A stretch of DNA of 64,000 nucleotides from [Bacillus] enclensis (GCF_001456935.1 NZ_KQ758491.1:2219-66218); one strand, 5' to 3'. Shown: positions 18,514 to 27,944, numbered from the stretch's first letter. The notes: generated by a model not told the origin, from the letters alone. Made by a program: numbers and translations.

Positions 18514-20493
18514 ATGAGATACTTGAAGTTTCCGCTTAAATTTGTATTTTATTATTTTCTTGGCTTCATCGGCATCATAGCCATCAGCGTTGCTCCTCAA
18601 TCCATGAGAGAAAGGGGACTCTACAACTTTATCGGCTATTCCGAAGAAGCGGTTAAGTTCTTCTTTGCATTTTGGAATAAAGAAAATTGGAGCTATACCT
18701 ATAAAGGCTATACGGAACATTTTATGGATATGCTGTGGGAACCGTATCTTTATTCGCTGCAGGTATTGGGAGGGGCTTTGGCAATCGGCTTGGGCTTTGC
18801 ATTTATTTTGACTGTCTTTACGGTTTTTCTTCCCCGTTGGCTGTCATCGCCGATTAAGAAGCTGCTGAATTTGCTTGAAACGGTTCCTGACCTCATGTTT
18901 GCCTTCCTGCTTCAGCTGTTCATTGTCTTCATATTTAAGAAATTCGGCTTCGAGCTCATGCAGTTCACGGAACTTGGGGATGAAAAAATCTATCTCGCAC
19001 CGATGATCACCCTCTCCATCATCCCGATGATCTCGTTCTTTCGAATCCTGCTCCTGATCACAGAAGAAGAACTCCTGAAACCACATATAGAATTTGCGCA
19101 AAGTAAAGGGATGTCCAAAGGGAGAATCCTGCTGTCCCATGTCTTTAAGAATATTTCACCCAGCCTGTTTTACCATGGGAAAATCATTATTTGGGGCATG
19201 CTCTCAAGCTTGTTTGTCATTGAAACGATTTTCAATATGAGAGGAATCACTTATTATATCGTCCAGGATTTCAGGCCGATGGTGATTGCCATTTCTCTTC
19301 TCCTGATCTTCACACCATTCTTTGTCGTTTATCAAGGAGTATATCTGTGGGTGAACACTTCAGGCAGTGAAGATGATACCAAATATAAGAAAGATAAAGC
19401 CAAGTGGACGGAATGGAAGGTCTGGGGGTGGCTCAATTCACTCAGAAAATTGTGGTGGCAACATATGCACAACCCTAAGTTTGCTTTAGGATGCAGTGCA
19501 TTGTTCATCATGATGATTTACAGCTTCCTTTATCCTTTATTAAAGGAGAATCCAATCCATTACATCAAATATATGAAAAATGATGAAGGGCGGATCGTTT
19601 CCGGTCCTCCGCATGAACCGTCGAACCAAATGATACTGGGATCGGATATTTACGGCTACAGCATTATGGATCAATTGATTGTCGGGGCAAAATATACGCT
19701 GCTGTTTGCTTTGATTGTAGCAGTCCTAAGGGTCGTAGGCGGGTTTTACTTAGGGATATTCTATCATTTTCATTTAAAGGAGAGCAGGAAGAACTGGCTT
19801 GACCGATTGGTTGATTCCATTCACTTTCTTCCCCTCAGCCTGATTGCTTATCTGCTATTAAGACCCGTTTTGTGGGGACTGCCTGTCCTCGGATGGGATA
19901 ACTCGATGTTCGAGCGGCTTGTATTTGAGGCCATGGTCCTTACAATCCTTGTGCTGCCGTTGACCACGATATTGATCGGGAATGAATTGAAATTGATAGG
20001 GAAAAAGGATTTTGTGCTTTCCGCAAAACTATTGGGAGGGGACAATAAGCATTTGCTCTGGACACATTTATTCCCTCACCTTGCACCAAGATTGTTCATT
20101 ATCTTCGGCCAGCAGTTCATCCAGACTTTATTGATCCTCGTTCACTTGGGACTCTTCCACCTTTTTCTCGGGGGAACGATCATCTCGGGCGGCGACATGC
20201 CTGATCCTCCGAAGTCAGGTACATTTGAATGGTCAGGGTTGATAAGCTCTGCAAGGTATTCACTGATGACAGGGAAATACTGGATTGTCCTTGCCCCGCT
20301 TGCAGCTTTCATGATCGCTATCATCGCGATGCAGCTAATCGTCCAGGGAGTGAAGGAAATCCAGCAGAAAAAAGTGGGTGTGCTTGTGAACAACACACCG
20401 ATCAAAAGCAAAAAGAAGCGTATGAAAAAGAAAGAGTACCATCCGGTCATGGATGATTTCAAATTGACGAATCATCAGAATTTTAAAGGGTAA
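18514..20493 (+). CDS. fused two-module ABC permease (DppB-DppC-like)
   Basis: The 659-residue protein contains two binding-protein-dependent permease modules in one chain. Module one (about 1-300) has an EAA-type loop around EFAQSKGMSKGRILLSHVFK. Module two (about 320-630) begins with NPKFALGCSALFIMMIYSFL, a short extracytoplasmic loop and ILGSDIYGYS as in DppC. Its second EAA-type loop is KLLGGDNKHLLWTHLFPH. The tail is Lys-rich. Dipeptide and oligopeptide permeases are normally two genes. No ATPase or solute-binding gene lies nearby, so its partners must be elsewhere. It is 15 bp upstream of a Cdd1-like gene. Confidence 0.8.
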   Translation: MRYLKFPLKFVFYYFLGFIGIIAISVAPQSMRERGLYNFIGYSEEAVKFFFAFWNKENWSYTYKGYTEHFMDMLWEPYLYSLQVLGGALAIGLGFAFILTVFTVFLPRWLSSPIKKLLNLLETVPDLMFAFLLQLFIVFIFKKFGFELMQFTELGDEKIYLAPMITLSIIPMISFFRILLLITEEELLKPHIEFAQSKGMSKGRILLSHVFKNISPSLFYHGKIIIWGMLSSLFVIETIFNMRGITYYIVQDFRPMVIAISLLLIFTPFFVVYQGVYLWVNTSGSEDDTKYKKDKAKWTEWKVWGWLNSLRKLWWQHMHNPKFALGCSALFIMMIYSFLYPLLKENPIHYIKYMKNDEGRIVSGPPHEPSNQMILGSDIYGYSIMDQLIVGAKYTLLFALIVAVLRVVGGFYLGIFYHFHLKESRKNWLDRLVDSIHFLPLSLIAYLLLRPVLWGLPVLGWDNSMFERLVFEAMVLTILVLPLTTILIGNELKLIGKKDFVLSAKLLGGDNKHLLWTHLFPHLAPRLFIIFGQQFIQTLLILVHLGLFHLFLGGTIISGGDMPDPPKSGTFEWSGLISSARYSLMTGKYWIVLAPLAAFMIAIIAMQLIVQGVKEIQQKKVGVLVNNTPIKSKKKRMKKKEYHPVMDDFKLTNHQNFKG

Positions 20494-20508
20494 AAGGAGT
20501 TGTGAAAA

Positions 20509-20979
20509 ATGAGCGCTAAGAGTCCGAAGCTTCCTTTGACGGATGAAGAAAGAAGTTCCTTGCGCCGTGAAAAAATAAGATTGAAGGAAATCAACACATT
20601 TTCCCCGGCAGAACTGGGAGAAAGACTTGGAATCCCGCTTGAAAGAGCCCGGTATCTGGTCGGGATGTCTATTTTCCAGCAGGTTCCTTCCATCGGTCCG
20701 AACATGGCCCATAACGTCGTCGAAGATTTGCAGTTTTATACATTTGAAGAGATCAAGGATGAAAAAGGGGAAGACCTCATTATCGCACTCGAGAAAAAAT
20801 ACGGAGTGTGGATGGATCCCTGTGTAGAAGATTCCTTACGTTGTGTCGTCCACCATGCCCGGCATCCTGAAAGTGAGAAGAATTGGTGGGACTTCACGGC
20901 CGAAAGAAAAGCATACAGGGCTGAACACGGCTATCCCACCGACCGGCCGACAAAGGCTTGGGACGCGGTGAAGAGATAA
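20509..20979 (+). CDS. Cdd1-like helix-hairpin-helix protein
   Basis: The 156-residue protein contains an HhH-type segment (FQQVPSIGPNMAHNVVEDL, about residues 57-75). A conserved DPCVEDSLRCVVHHA and a WWDFTAERKAYR tail follow, which match the pathogenicity-locus Cdd1 family. A DNA-binding role is inferred from the HhH motif only. AAAGGAG precedes the ATG, and it is probably co-transcribed with the permease gene 15 bp upstream. A terminator follows. Confidence 0.72.
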   Translation: MSAKSPKLPLTDEERSSLRREKIRLKEINTFSPAELGERLGIPLERARYLVGMSIFQQVPSIGPNMAHNVVEDLQFYTFEEIKDEKGEDLIIALEKKYGVWMDPCVEDSLRCVVHHARHPESEKNWWDFTAERKAYRAEHGYPTDRPTKAWDAVKR

Positions 20980-20992
20980 AATAAAGCAGATA

Positions 20993-21021
20993 TGAACATG
21001 TCTTATAAGGCATGTTTTTTC
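20993..21021 (+). terminator. terminator after the Cdd1-like gene
   Basis: AACATG pairs with CATGTT around a 10-nt loop, followed by TTTT. Confidence 0.65.
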
Positions 21022-21203
21022 TATGGGTCAATTTGCAGACGGCCTAACCTGACTTACCGACTAAATAATCTAAAAATTTAAAAAATAACTAGTTCTTTTC
21101 ATCTGTTTTTACTCGAATCTGCTGACAAGCTGTTATACATGTGTTAAAACATATAAAACCATAAAAAGAAATTAATGGTAAAAAAGTCAGGGAGGCTGTT
21201 TAA

Positions 21204-22571
21204 GTGAAAGGAAAACTTCTATTAAAATCAGTTTTTATTGGAGCATTAGGTCTTGCAATGATGACACCAGGTGCAATCGCCCATGACGTATTAGATGACA
21301 TTTCCATAGAAAAAGGCGAGGGTGCAGGATCAGAAGCCGTGATCCCGCAGCTTGAAGGCAGCAAGAATCTCAGCGGATGGCATGAAGTAGCAGCGGTTCA
21401 ATTGGAAGAGAAAGATGGGGTTCAAAACAATACGGCTGATGTCTATGCACATAACGGCTTTGCCTACGTTGGCACTCATACTAAGAATGGAGGCAACGGG
21501 GGCGTTCGTGTATTTGATCTCAAAGATCCGTCCAACCCCGAGGAAGTAGCGGTTTTTGCCGATGAAATTCCAGGTACATGGACAGAGAAGGTCATCGTGA
21601 AGAAGGTAAATACGAAAGATTTTAATGGAGACTTGGCAGCAGTCAGTGTTCAACAGCTTGATCGCAGCAACCCTGACTCTGTAGGAGGCGTCCTTCTTTA
21701 TGATGTTACGGACCCCAAACATCCTGAAAAGCTTGGATTCTGGGCGGTGGATAAGAGAGCACCGGGGACCCATGAATTATATCTGGCCAAGCAGGGAGAC
21801 CGTGCTTTTGTCCTGGCGGCAAGTAACTATGCCGACTATTATACACACGGGGAGAAGAAGGATTTCTCTTTGATTGATGTGAGCGATCCATCTAACCCTG
21901 AAACCATCTATGAATTTGATCCCCGTCAGCTTGAAGAGGTTCCAGCTGACTTTAACGGCTATCACTGGGAAGCTCCGGATGGAAAGACTCGTCCGGTCTT
22001 CAATCACAGCGTTATGACAGATGAAAATGCAAAGACTGCTTTCTTATCCTATTGGGATCTCGGAACAATCATGCTGGACATCAGTGATCCGGATCACCCT
22101 GAATACCTGGGACGAACGGAATATGCCTCGGATCAGCAGGGATCTGCACATTCAGCGCAGGTTGCCAAGGGAGGAACGGTCCTGATTGAAACGAGAGAAG
22201 TATACGCTCCAAAACGTGAGGGTTACGAAGAGTCCTATGGATACACGAGGATCTTTGATATCAAGGACAAAACAAATCCTAAGCTCTTAAGCAATTTCAA
22301 GACAGATCTTGTTGATAATGTAGAAGACGGGGTAACATTCGCAAATACTGTCCATGACCCGAAAGTTGTCGGGAATACCCTTTATTTATCCCACTATGCA
22401 GGCGGCGTAAGAGCGGTGGACATTACCGACCCGGCAAAACCATCAGAGATTGGGCGCTACGTTCCAGAAAACTCGTTTATCTGGGGTGTGTTCGCCGACC
22501 GGAACTATATTCTTGCCTCAGATATGGGGTCAGGCTTGAAAGTGCTTCAAAAAAGTAATAAACCTGAGTGA
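21204..22571 (+). CDS. LVIVD-repeat (beta-propeller) secreted protein
   Basis: The 455-residue protein has an N-terminal signal peptide (about residues 1-26, ending GAIAH). LVIVD-type repeats follow: a strand with a DV/DLKDPSNPEEVA, DVTDPKHPEKLG, DVSDPSNPETI, DISDPDHPEYLG, DIKDKTNPKLLS or DITDPAKPSEIG pattern, at least six times. This predicts a beta-propeller outside the membrane. No lipobox is seen. Function is unknown. AGGGAGG lies before the start, and a terminator follows. Confidence 0.82.
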   Translation: MKGKLLLKSVFIGALGLAMMTPGAIAHDVLDDISIEKGEGAGSEAVIPQLEGSKNLSGWHEVAAVQLEEKDGVQNNTADVYAHNGFAYVGTHTKNGGNGGVRVFDLKDPSNPEEVAVFADEIPGTWTEKVIVKKVNTKDFNGDLAAVSVQQLDRSNPDSVGGVLLYDVTDPKHPEKLGFWAVDKRAPGTHELYLAKQGDRAFVLAASNYADYYTHGEKKDFSLIDVSDPSNPETIYEFDPRQLEEVPADFNGYHWEAPDGKTRPVFNHSVMTDENAKTAFLSYWDLGTIMLDISDPDHPEYLGRTEYASDQQGSAHSAQVAKGGTVLIETREVYAPKREGYEESYGYTRIFDIKDKTNPKLLSNFKTDLVDNVEDGVTFANTVHDPKVVGNTLYLSHYAGGVRAVDITDPAKPSEIGRYVPENSFIWGVFADRNYILASDMGSGLKVLQKSNKPE

Positions 22572-22587
22572 TAAATAGTAGTTGATG

Positions 22588-22619
22588 GCTTCACGATATA
22601 GTATCGTGGAGCTTTTTTA
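22588..22619 (+). terminator. terminator after the LVIVD gene
   Basis: GCTTCACGATA pairs with TATCGTGGAGC and is followed by T6. Confidence 0.85.
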
Positions 22620-22716
22620 GTAAGGGAATTACGATTTAATATGAAAGAAGTCAAAAGTTTTTGTGATTTAAAATGTCTCCTATATAATCAATTCATATAA
22701 GAAAGGAGAGGATAGG

Positions 22717-23475
22717 ATGGATTATGCAATCGTAACGGGTGCCACCAGGGGACTGGGGGAGTCAATCGCAAAGCTCTTCATTGAAAAAGGGATTTCACTC
22801 ATCAATATTTCAAGATCGGATAATGAGGCACTAAAATCGATGTGTGAAGGAGAAGGAGTCTCTTATGAGTTCGTGCCATGCGATCTTTCCAATCCCGATG
22901 AAACCGGGAAGGCAGCGAAGAAGGCAGGAGAAAAAGTATTGGAAGCCAACGCCGAACGAGTCTTTTTGATTCAAAATGCCGGAGTGGTGACACCTATCAA
23001 TCCATCGGGGCAGGTGGAGAATGCCGAGCTTGAGACAAGTGTGAACGTCAATCTGCTGTCCCCCATGATTGTTACAAATGAAATGCTGAAAGCCTTGCAA
23101 GGAACTGATAGAAGCAAGCTGATCATGGTCAATGTGAGTTCCGGGGCGGGGAGCAGGCCAGTCTATGGGTGGAGTACCTATTGTTCCACGAAGGCCGGCA
23201 TCAATATGCTGACCGAAACCGTCAGTCTTGAGCTTTCGAAAATGGGCAGCCGCCACAAAGTGATTGCGTTCAGTCCGGGAGTGATGGACACGGATATGCA
23301 GGGCACCATCCGTTCTTCTTCTGAAGAAGCTTTCGCAGATGTAGAAAACTTCAAGCGATACAAGGAGCAGGGGATGCTGAGAGGTGCGGATACAGTAGCT
23401 GGCGCCCTTGTGGATCTTGTAACGGAAACAGATGTGGAGTCCGGCAAATTGTATCACGTGAATGACTTGTTATAA
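22717..23475 (+). CDS. short-chain dehydrogenase/reductase (benzil-reductase YueD-like)
   Basis: The 252-residue SDR has the nucleotide-binding TGATRGLG motif near residues 8-15, QNAG in place of NNAG, the catalytic Ser in NVSSGAG, and YCSTKAG supplying Tyr-x3-Lys. Overall it resembles B. subtilis YueD, an NADPH-dependent benzil reductase, but the natural substrate is not known. AAAGGAGAGG precedes the ATG. It converges with the NhaC-family gene, and the two share a bidirectional terminator. Confidence 0.85.
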   Translation: MDYAIVTGATRGLGESIAKLFIEKGISLINISRSDNEALKSMCEGEGVSYEFVPCDLSNPDETGKAAKKAGEKVLEANAERVFLIQNAGVVTPINPSGQVENAELETSVNVNLLSPMIVTNEMLKALQGTDRSKLIMVNVSSGAGSRPVYGWSTYCSTKAGINMLTETVSLELSKMGSRHKVIAFSPGVMDTDMQGTIRSSSEEAFADVENFKRYKEQGMLRGADTVAGALVDLVTETDVESGKLYHVNDLL

Positions 23476-23483
23476 AAAGAAAA

Positions 23484-23517
23484 AGAGACAAATCCTTAAT
23501 CGGTTTTGTCTCTTTTT
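23484..23517. terminator. bidirectional terminator
   Basis: AAAAAGAGACAAA pairs with TTTTGTCTCTTTTT between the convergent SDR and NhaC-family genes. Confidence 0.8.
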
Positions 23518-23520
23518 ATG

Positions 23521-24837
23521 TTATGAGCGTGCGGTGCTTGCCTTTGGTGCTTTTGCCCGCGTGAACTTCGGCAGGGCAAAGCGGATCGCGGCCAATCCGC
23601 ATACTGCTGTCAGGATCGGATAGAAAGCATATGGAATGATGCTCAGTGGTGAAATACCTGCTGTTTCTGCGACGAGCAGCGCCTGGGCTCCATAAGGGAT
23701 CAGGCCTTGCACGGAGCAGGAGAAGATATCGAGAATACTTGCCGATTTACGTGCGTCGACACCGTAATTATCACCGATTTCTTTCGCAAGCGGACCCGCA
23801 ATGATGATAGAGATTGTATTATTCGCCGTGCAAAGATTCGTTGAGCTTACAAGTCCTGCAGTTGCAAGCTGGGCTCCTTTTGGCGAGCGGATCTTGCGTG
23901 TTGCAAGATAAAGCAGCGCCTGAATGCCGCCATTATACCGGATCAGTTCTACAACGCCTCCGATCAGGACGGAAAGAATGACGATCTCTGCCATACCTGT
24001 CATTCCGTCAGCGACGCTTCCAAAATAGCTCGAAAGGGTAAAGCTTCCATCGGCTAACCCGATGATACCTGAAAGAACGATGCCTCCGAATAACACCACG
24101 AACACATTTAGTCCTGCCAATGCCCCAATGATGACACCGAGATAAGGGAGGATCTTCACCCAGTCATACGTCCCTGCCTCAACCGCAGACTGATTGCCTG
24201 CCGTGATAAAGAACAAGATGACCATCGTCAGGATGGCAGCAGGCAGGACGATGAAGAAATTCACTTTGAACTTATCTTTCATTTCTGTTTTCTGCGTGCG
24301 CACTGCCGCGATTGTTGTATCGGAAATGAAGGAGAGGTTATCACCGAACATCGCACCCCCGATGACTGTTGCCATGGCAATAGGCATGCTGATGTCAGTG
24401 CCGTTGCTGATTCCGACACCGATCGGCGCAAGCGCTGCGATCGTACCCATTGAGGTCCCCATGGATAATGAAACAAATGCTGCTATGATGAACAAACCAA
24501 CGATAATCAAGTTTTCCGGAAGTACAGATAAAGCCAGGTTCACCGTTGAATCAACGGCACCCATTTTTTCAGCTACTCCGGAGAATGCCCCTGCTAACAG
24601 GAAAATGAACACCATGATCATGATATCTGGGTGTCCCGCCCCTTTAGCGAAGCGTTCCACTTTTGCATTCAGTGACTCTTTACGGTTCATAAGCAGTGCC
24701 GCTACGGCTGCGATAATAATGGAAACGAGTACCGGGAATGCGTAGAAATCACCTGAAATGATTCCCGCACCGAGAAACAGTGCAACAAATATGACTAATG
24801 GCAGTAACGCCAGAAGATTTCCTTTTTCGTTAAACAT
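23521..24837 (-). CDS. NhaC-family transporter, predicted methionine transporter (MetT-like)
   Basis: The 438-residue protein has about 11-12 membrane helices and NhaC/ArsB-type signatures such as LSMGTSMGTIAALAPIG and GGAMFGDNLSFISDTTIAA. By fold it would be called a Na+/H+ antiporter. However, the gene sits behind an S-box (SAM-I) leader with its own terminator, so it is repressed when S-adenosylmethionine is high. Comparative work on Gram-positive methionine regulons named S-box controlled NhaC-type proteins as candidate methionine transporters (MetT). I therefore favour methionine uptake. AAAGGAG precedes the ATG. Confidence 0.85.
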   Translation of the reverse strand: MFNEKGNLLALLPLVIFVALFLGAGIISGDFYAFPVLVSIIIAAVAALLMNRKESLNAKVERFAKGAGHPDIMIMVFIFLLAGAFSGVAEKMGAVDSTVNLALSVLPENLIIVGLFIIAAFVSLSMGTSMGTIAALAPIGVGISNGTDISMPIAMATVIGGAMFGDNLSFISDTTIAAVRTQKTEMKDKFKVNFFIVLPAAILTMVILFFITAGNQSAVEAGTYDWVKILPYLGVIIGALAGLNVFVVLFGGIVLSGIIGLADGSFTLSSYFGSVADGMTGMAEIVILSVLIGGVVELIRYNGGIQALLYLATRKIRSPKGAQLATAGLVSSTNLCTANNTISIIIAGPLAKEIGDNYGVDARKSASILDIFSCSVQGLIPYGAQALLVAETAGISPLSIIPYAFYPILTAVCGLAAIRFALPKFTRAKAPKASTARS

Positions 24838-24872
24838 TTGAACAACTCCTTTGGCATATGGTGTTGGAAAAT

Positions 24873-24904
24873 AAAAAACCTCTTCTTGGGTAAGAAGAGG
24901 TTTC
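24873..24904 (-). terminator. terminator of the SAM riboswitch
   Basis: On the minus strand AACCTCTTCTTACC and AAGAAGAGGTT form the stem, with T6 downstream. It is the expression platform of the S-box leader. Confidence 0.85.
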
Positions 24905-24914
24905 CATTAAAAGA

Positions 24915-25027
24915 AACTCTCCCCTTATCTTTCAAGCATCATGCTTGCTGGATGTGGCACAGCACTCAAAATGAGTCCGCTGCCGAGACATCACAGGGCC
25001 AGTCCCTCCGTCTCTCTGGATAAGAAG
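24915..25027 (-). promoter_or_regulatory. SAM-I (S-box) riboswitch
   Basis: On the minus strand the leader reads TTCTTATCCAGAGAGACGG, then AGGGACTGGCCC, GATGTCTCGGCAGC, a variable stem, GTGCTGTGCCACATCCAGC and GATAAGGGGAGA. This is the full S-box aptamer, with P1 closed by CTTATC / GATAAG. It is followed by an intrinsic terminator and the NhaC-family gene. Confidence 0.95.
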
Positions 25028-25050
25028 AATACGTTTATATTCATTTAAAA

Positions 25051-25079
25051 ATTATACTTACATACTTTAAGGCGTTTAA
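25051..25079 (-). promoter_or_regulatory. candidate promoter of the S-box leader
   Basis: On the minus strand TTAAAC, 17 bp, TATAAT, positioned about 25 bp upstream of the aptamer. Confidence 0.55.
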
Positions 25080-25294
25080 GAGAAAAAGTCAAACGTAAAT
25101 TTGTCCGTATTCTTTTAATGGGACTATAAAAGATTTCCAGTCCATTCAATCCAATCCGGGGAAGCCCTATGCTAACAGGATCCTTTATAATGGACGAAAG
25201 AAGCAGGGTCTTTTTTTATCCATAAAAAGGATTTACAATCTTCTAAAATAGGTCTAGTATTATAGGGATAAAAAAACATCTGGGGGATACGGAA

Positions 25295-26467
25295 GTGGAA
25301 AAAACGGTGCGTAATCAAGTCTTTACTTTGCAAGGCTTTTATTTTTTGACTTTTTTTGGGGTGGGCAGTCTATACCCGCTGTTAAGCGTCTATTTAAGTG
25401 AAAGTGTCGGTTTGAACGGCTACCAGATCGGGACCATCATGTCGATCGGACCCATCATGATGATCTTCTTTCAGCCGGTCTGGGGGATGGTGAGCGACTC
25501 GACAAACCGTCCGACCCAGGTACTCTCTTTTACGTCACTTGTTGCGGGGATTTTTGCACTGGGATACCTGGTGACTGACCTGTATTACGGTATTCTCCTG
25601 ACAGCCATCCTTGTCGCTGTTTTCCAGAGCGCGATCATACCCGTTTCTGACAGTATCAGCCTGAAATATACGAGTAAAGTGAAATATAATTATGGAAATA
25701 TACGATTATTTGGTTCATTGGGCTTTGGTGTCGCGGTATATGTGATGGGAAAACTGTCCGAAGGGTTCATCGGCCCGACTATCATTTTCTATACATTCTT
25801 CATATGTCTGGTGCTGTCGGCTGTACTTGCTTTCCGGTTCCCAAAGGAACGAGCCTCGGCCAAGCTCGATTTGAAAGCGGGTATGAAAGAATTGTTCGGA
25901 CTGAAAAAATTCCTCATATTCCTGGTCGTCACCTTCATGGTATTCGGACCGAACCTCGCCAATAATACATACTTCGGATTATTCGTCGAAGATTCGGGCG
26001 GGACATATGCAGGGATAGGGCTCGCATTCTTGATTGCTGTATTATCGGAAGTTCCCTTCATGAGAATCGCAGGCAGCTGGATCGACAGGTTCGGACTTTT
26101 GTCGGTCGCAGCCCTCGCAGGAGCTGCCTCAATGATTCGCTGGCTCTTTTATTTCACTGAACCGAGCCTGTGGCTTGTATACAGCTCTGCTGTCATGCAG
26201 GGTCTTGCAATCGGTTTGTTCGTCCCGGCAGGCCTCCGTTATATCCGGGAAATTACGCCCGCTCACATCACCGCAACAGCCGTCACGATTTATTCGGCGA
26301 TCGGAAACGGACTCGGCAACTGGTTCAGCACGTTTGTGGGAGGCTTTATCCTGGAGACCTTCTCCATCTACGCCGTGTATCTATTCTTCGCCTTCCTGTC
26401 CATGATCGGCATCCTCCTTTGCTTTGTCTTGATGAAAGAAGAAAAAAAGCAGGCACTGGCCTATTAA
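25295..26467 (+). CDS. MFS transporter
   Basis: The 390-residue protein has 12 predicted membrane helices and an MFS_1-like layout. A loop-2 motif region GMVSDSTNRPTQV follows helix 2 and WIDRFG lies after helix 8. The substrate is not evident. The start is a GTG at 25295 after TGGGGGATAC; no ATG fits better. TTTACA (25232) - 17 bp - TAGTAT (25255) is a weak promoter candidate. The gene ends before a long stem-loop and a dispersed repeat. Confidence 0.82.
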   Translation: MEKTVRNQVFTLQGFYFLTFFGVGSLYPLLSVYLSESVGLNGYQIGTIMSIGPIMMIFFQPVWGMVSDSTNRPTQVLSFTSLVAGIFALGYLVTDLYYGILLTAILVAVFQSAIIPVSDSISLKYTSKVKYNYGNIRLFGSLGFGVAVYVMGKLSEGFIGPTIIFYTFFICLVLSAVLAFRFPKERASAKLDLKAGMKELFGLKKFLIFLVVTFMVFGPNLANNTYFGLFVEDSGGTYAGIGLAFLIAVLSEVPFMRIAGSWIDRFGLLSVAALAGAASMIRWLFYFTEPSLWLVYSSAVMQGLAIGLFVPAGLRYIREITPAHITATAVTIYSAIGNGLGNWFSTFVGGFILETFSIYAVYLFFAFLSMIGILLCFVLMKEEKKQALAY

Positions 26468-26502
26468 GGAGAAGAGGCTGGGACAAAATGATTTAGTCTA
26501 AG

Positions 26503-26553
26503 TAAAACCCGAACTAGTTTGCACGAGGTGAGGCAAATTAGTTCGGGTTTTTA
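26503..26553 (+). terminator. terminator after the MFS gene
   Basis: A long stem (AAACCCGAACTAGTTTGC / GCAAATTAGTTCGGGTTT) with a T-run lies 40 bp after the stop. Confidence 0.85.
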
Positions 26554-26587
26554 ATTTGTTAATTATACATTTAGGGTTTAGTTCAAT

Positions 26588-26826
26588 CAGCGGTTGATTG
26601 GAGTGCAAGACGAAGACTCCTAATCGAAAAGCGGAGGGGCTTTGCTCAGAGGCGTGTGGCATAAGGCGAATCGACCAAGAAGGCGTTCTTTGCCTTCTTG
26701 GTCGGTTTGACTTATGACATGTGCCTCTAAGCCCTGCAGCTGGACAGGTGTGACCCCGCAGGCTTGCCGAGGAGCCTCACGGGCTACCCGCGGAAAGCGA
26801 AGTCTTGCACGGAAATCATTAGCGTT
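26588..26826 (-). repeat. dispersed structured repeat family B, extended copy (B1)
   Basis: The left end (CAGCGGTTGATTGGAGTGCA) and right end (CGAAGTCTTGCACGGAAATC) match the reverse complement of copies at 28617 and 47731. Between the arms an extra segment of about 110 bp (26635-26747) forms a nested palindrome. Its core is a perfect 12-bp stem GACCAAGAAGGC / GCCTTCTTGGTC (26673-26703). The rest of the 26468-26956 gap is a terminator and about 100 bp of A/T-rich sequence. Confidence 0.8.
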
Positions 26827-26956
26827 GTTTAGAATTCACTCTAAAATTGATTAAGTTTTGACCAACCTCTTTTAATGGCAGAAAAGGTATTTAACGAAGT
26901 GACATCAAATTAATAGATAAAGAAAATGAAAAATGTGTCGAGAAGAGGAGAAGAAT

Positions 26957-27811
26957 ATGCAAGATAAAATCAATCTTATTAAAGAGAAGATACCGAACTT
27001 CATCATCCGCAATTACTATAAAAATGAACAAGGTCAGAATAATGATGTGTTGATCATCAATGACGAATGGGTTTTCCGTTTTCCAAAGTATAAAGGGGGG
27101 ATCGAACAGCTGAAGAAAGAGACAGTGATTCTGGAGAGTGTCTCAACAAAGCTCTCCATCCCTGTACCGAAGCCGGAATTTCAATCCTTTCAACCGGAAG
27201 AACCGGGACAGGTTTTTACAGCTTACCGCCTTTTACCCGGATCTCCATTATGGAGAGAAGATATGACAGGCCTTGACGATACAGGGAGACGGCAGGCAGC
27301 AGGGGACATGGCTGTATTCCTTAAAGAACTGCACAGCATTCCCGCGGACACTGTACTCAGCCCGGCTCAACAGAATCCGGTCGTTGAAGAAATGGAAGAT
27401 TTGTATAGAAGGCTGGAGACAAAGGTATTTCCGTTTATGAAACAGGAGGCGATTGAAGAAACGAAAAAGCGCTTTACTGCTTATTTCAGGTCCTTTCAAT
27501 CTGCGGAAGCAAGTATCGTGCACGGGGATTTCGGATGCTCGAATATTCTATGGGAGAATGAGAGGGTATCCGGCATCATCGACTTCGGCGGGGCCGGTAT
27601 CGGGGACCCTGCCTATGATGTGGCGGGGATATTAGCGAGCTATGGTGAAGAATTTATGAATATGATGATTCCTCATTATCCTGAAATAATTTCATTTCAA
27701 GAGAGAATCCATTTTTACAAGAGTACGTTTGCACTGCAAGAAGCATTGTTTGGTGCAGAAAACGGAGACAGGCAAGCTTTTGAAAGTGGACTGGCAGGGT
27801 ATAGAAAATAG
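26957..27811 (+). CDS. phosphotransferase, aminoglycoside-phosphotransferase (APH) fold
   Basis: The 284-residue kinase-like protein has the Brenner-type loop VHGDFGCSN (His189-Asp191) and the metal-binding DFGGAGIGDPAYD (Asp209). This is the APH/choline-kinase fold. Members phosphorylate aminoglycosides, macrolides or small metabolites; resistance should not be assumed. I use the ATG at 26957 after AGGAGAAGA. An upstream ATG at 26933 lacks a good site. Confidence 0.85.
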   Translation: MQDKINLIKEKIPNFIIRNYYKNEQGQNNDVLIINDEWVFRFPKYKGGIEQLKKETVILESVSTKLSIPVPKPEFQSFQPEEPGQVFTAYRLLPGSPLWREDMTGLDDTGRRQAAGDMAVFLKELHSIPADTVLSPAQQNPVVEEMEDLYRRLETKVFPFMKQEAIEETKKRFTAYFRSFQSAEASIVHGDFGCSNILWENERVSGIIDFGGAGIGDPAYDVAGILASYGEEFMNMMIPHYPEIISFQERIHFYKSTFALQEALFGAENGDRQAFESGLAGYRK

Positions 27812-27944
27812 TTTTCGGAAAAAATTTTATCAGAAAAGGTTTGAATTTTCTCAACAAGTGGTACAAATACGGTAAGAAAATTATAATCAATTAACTTAAA
27901 TAGATCGAGCCATAGGCCACTAATTATAAAAGGAGACAATTCAA

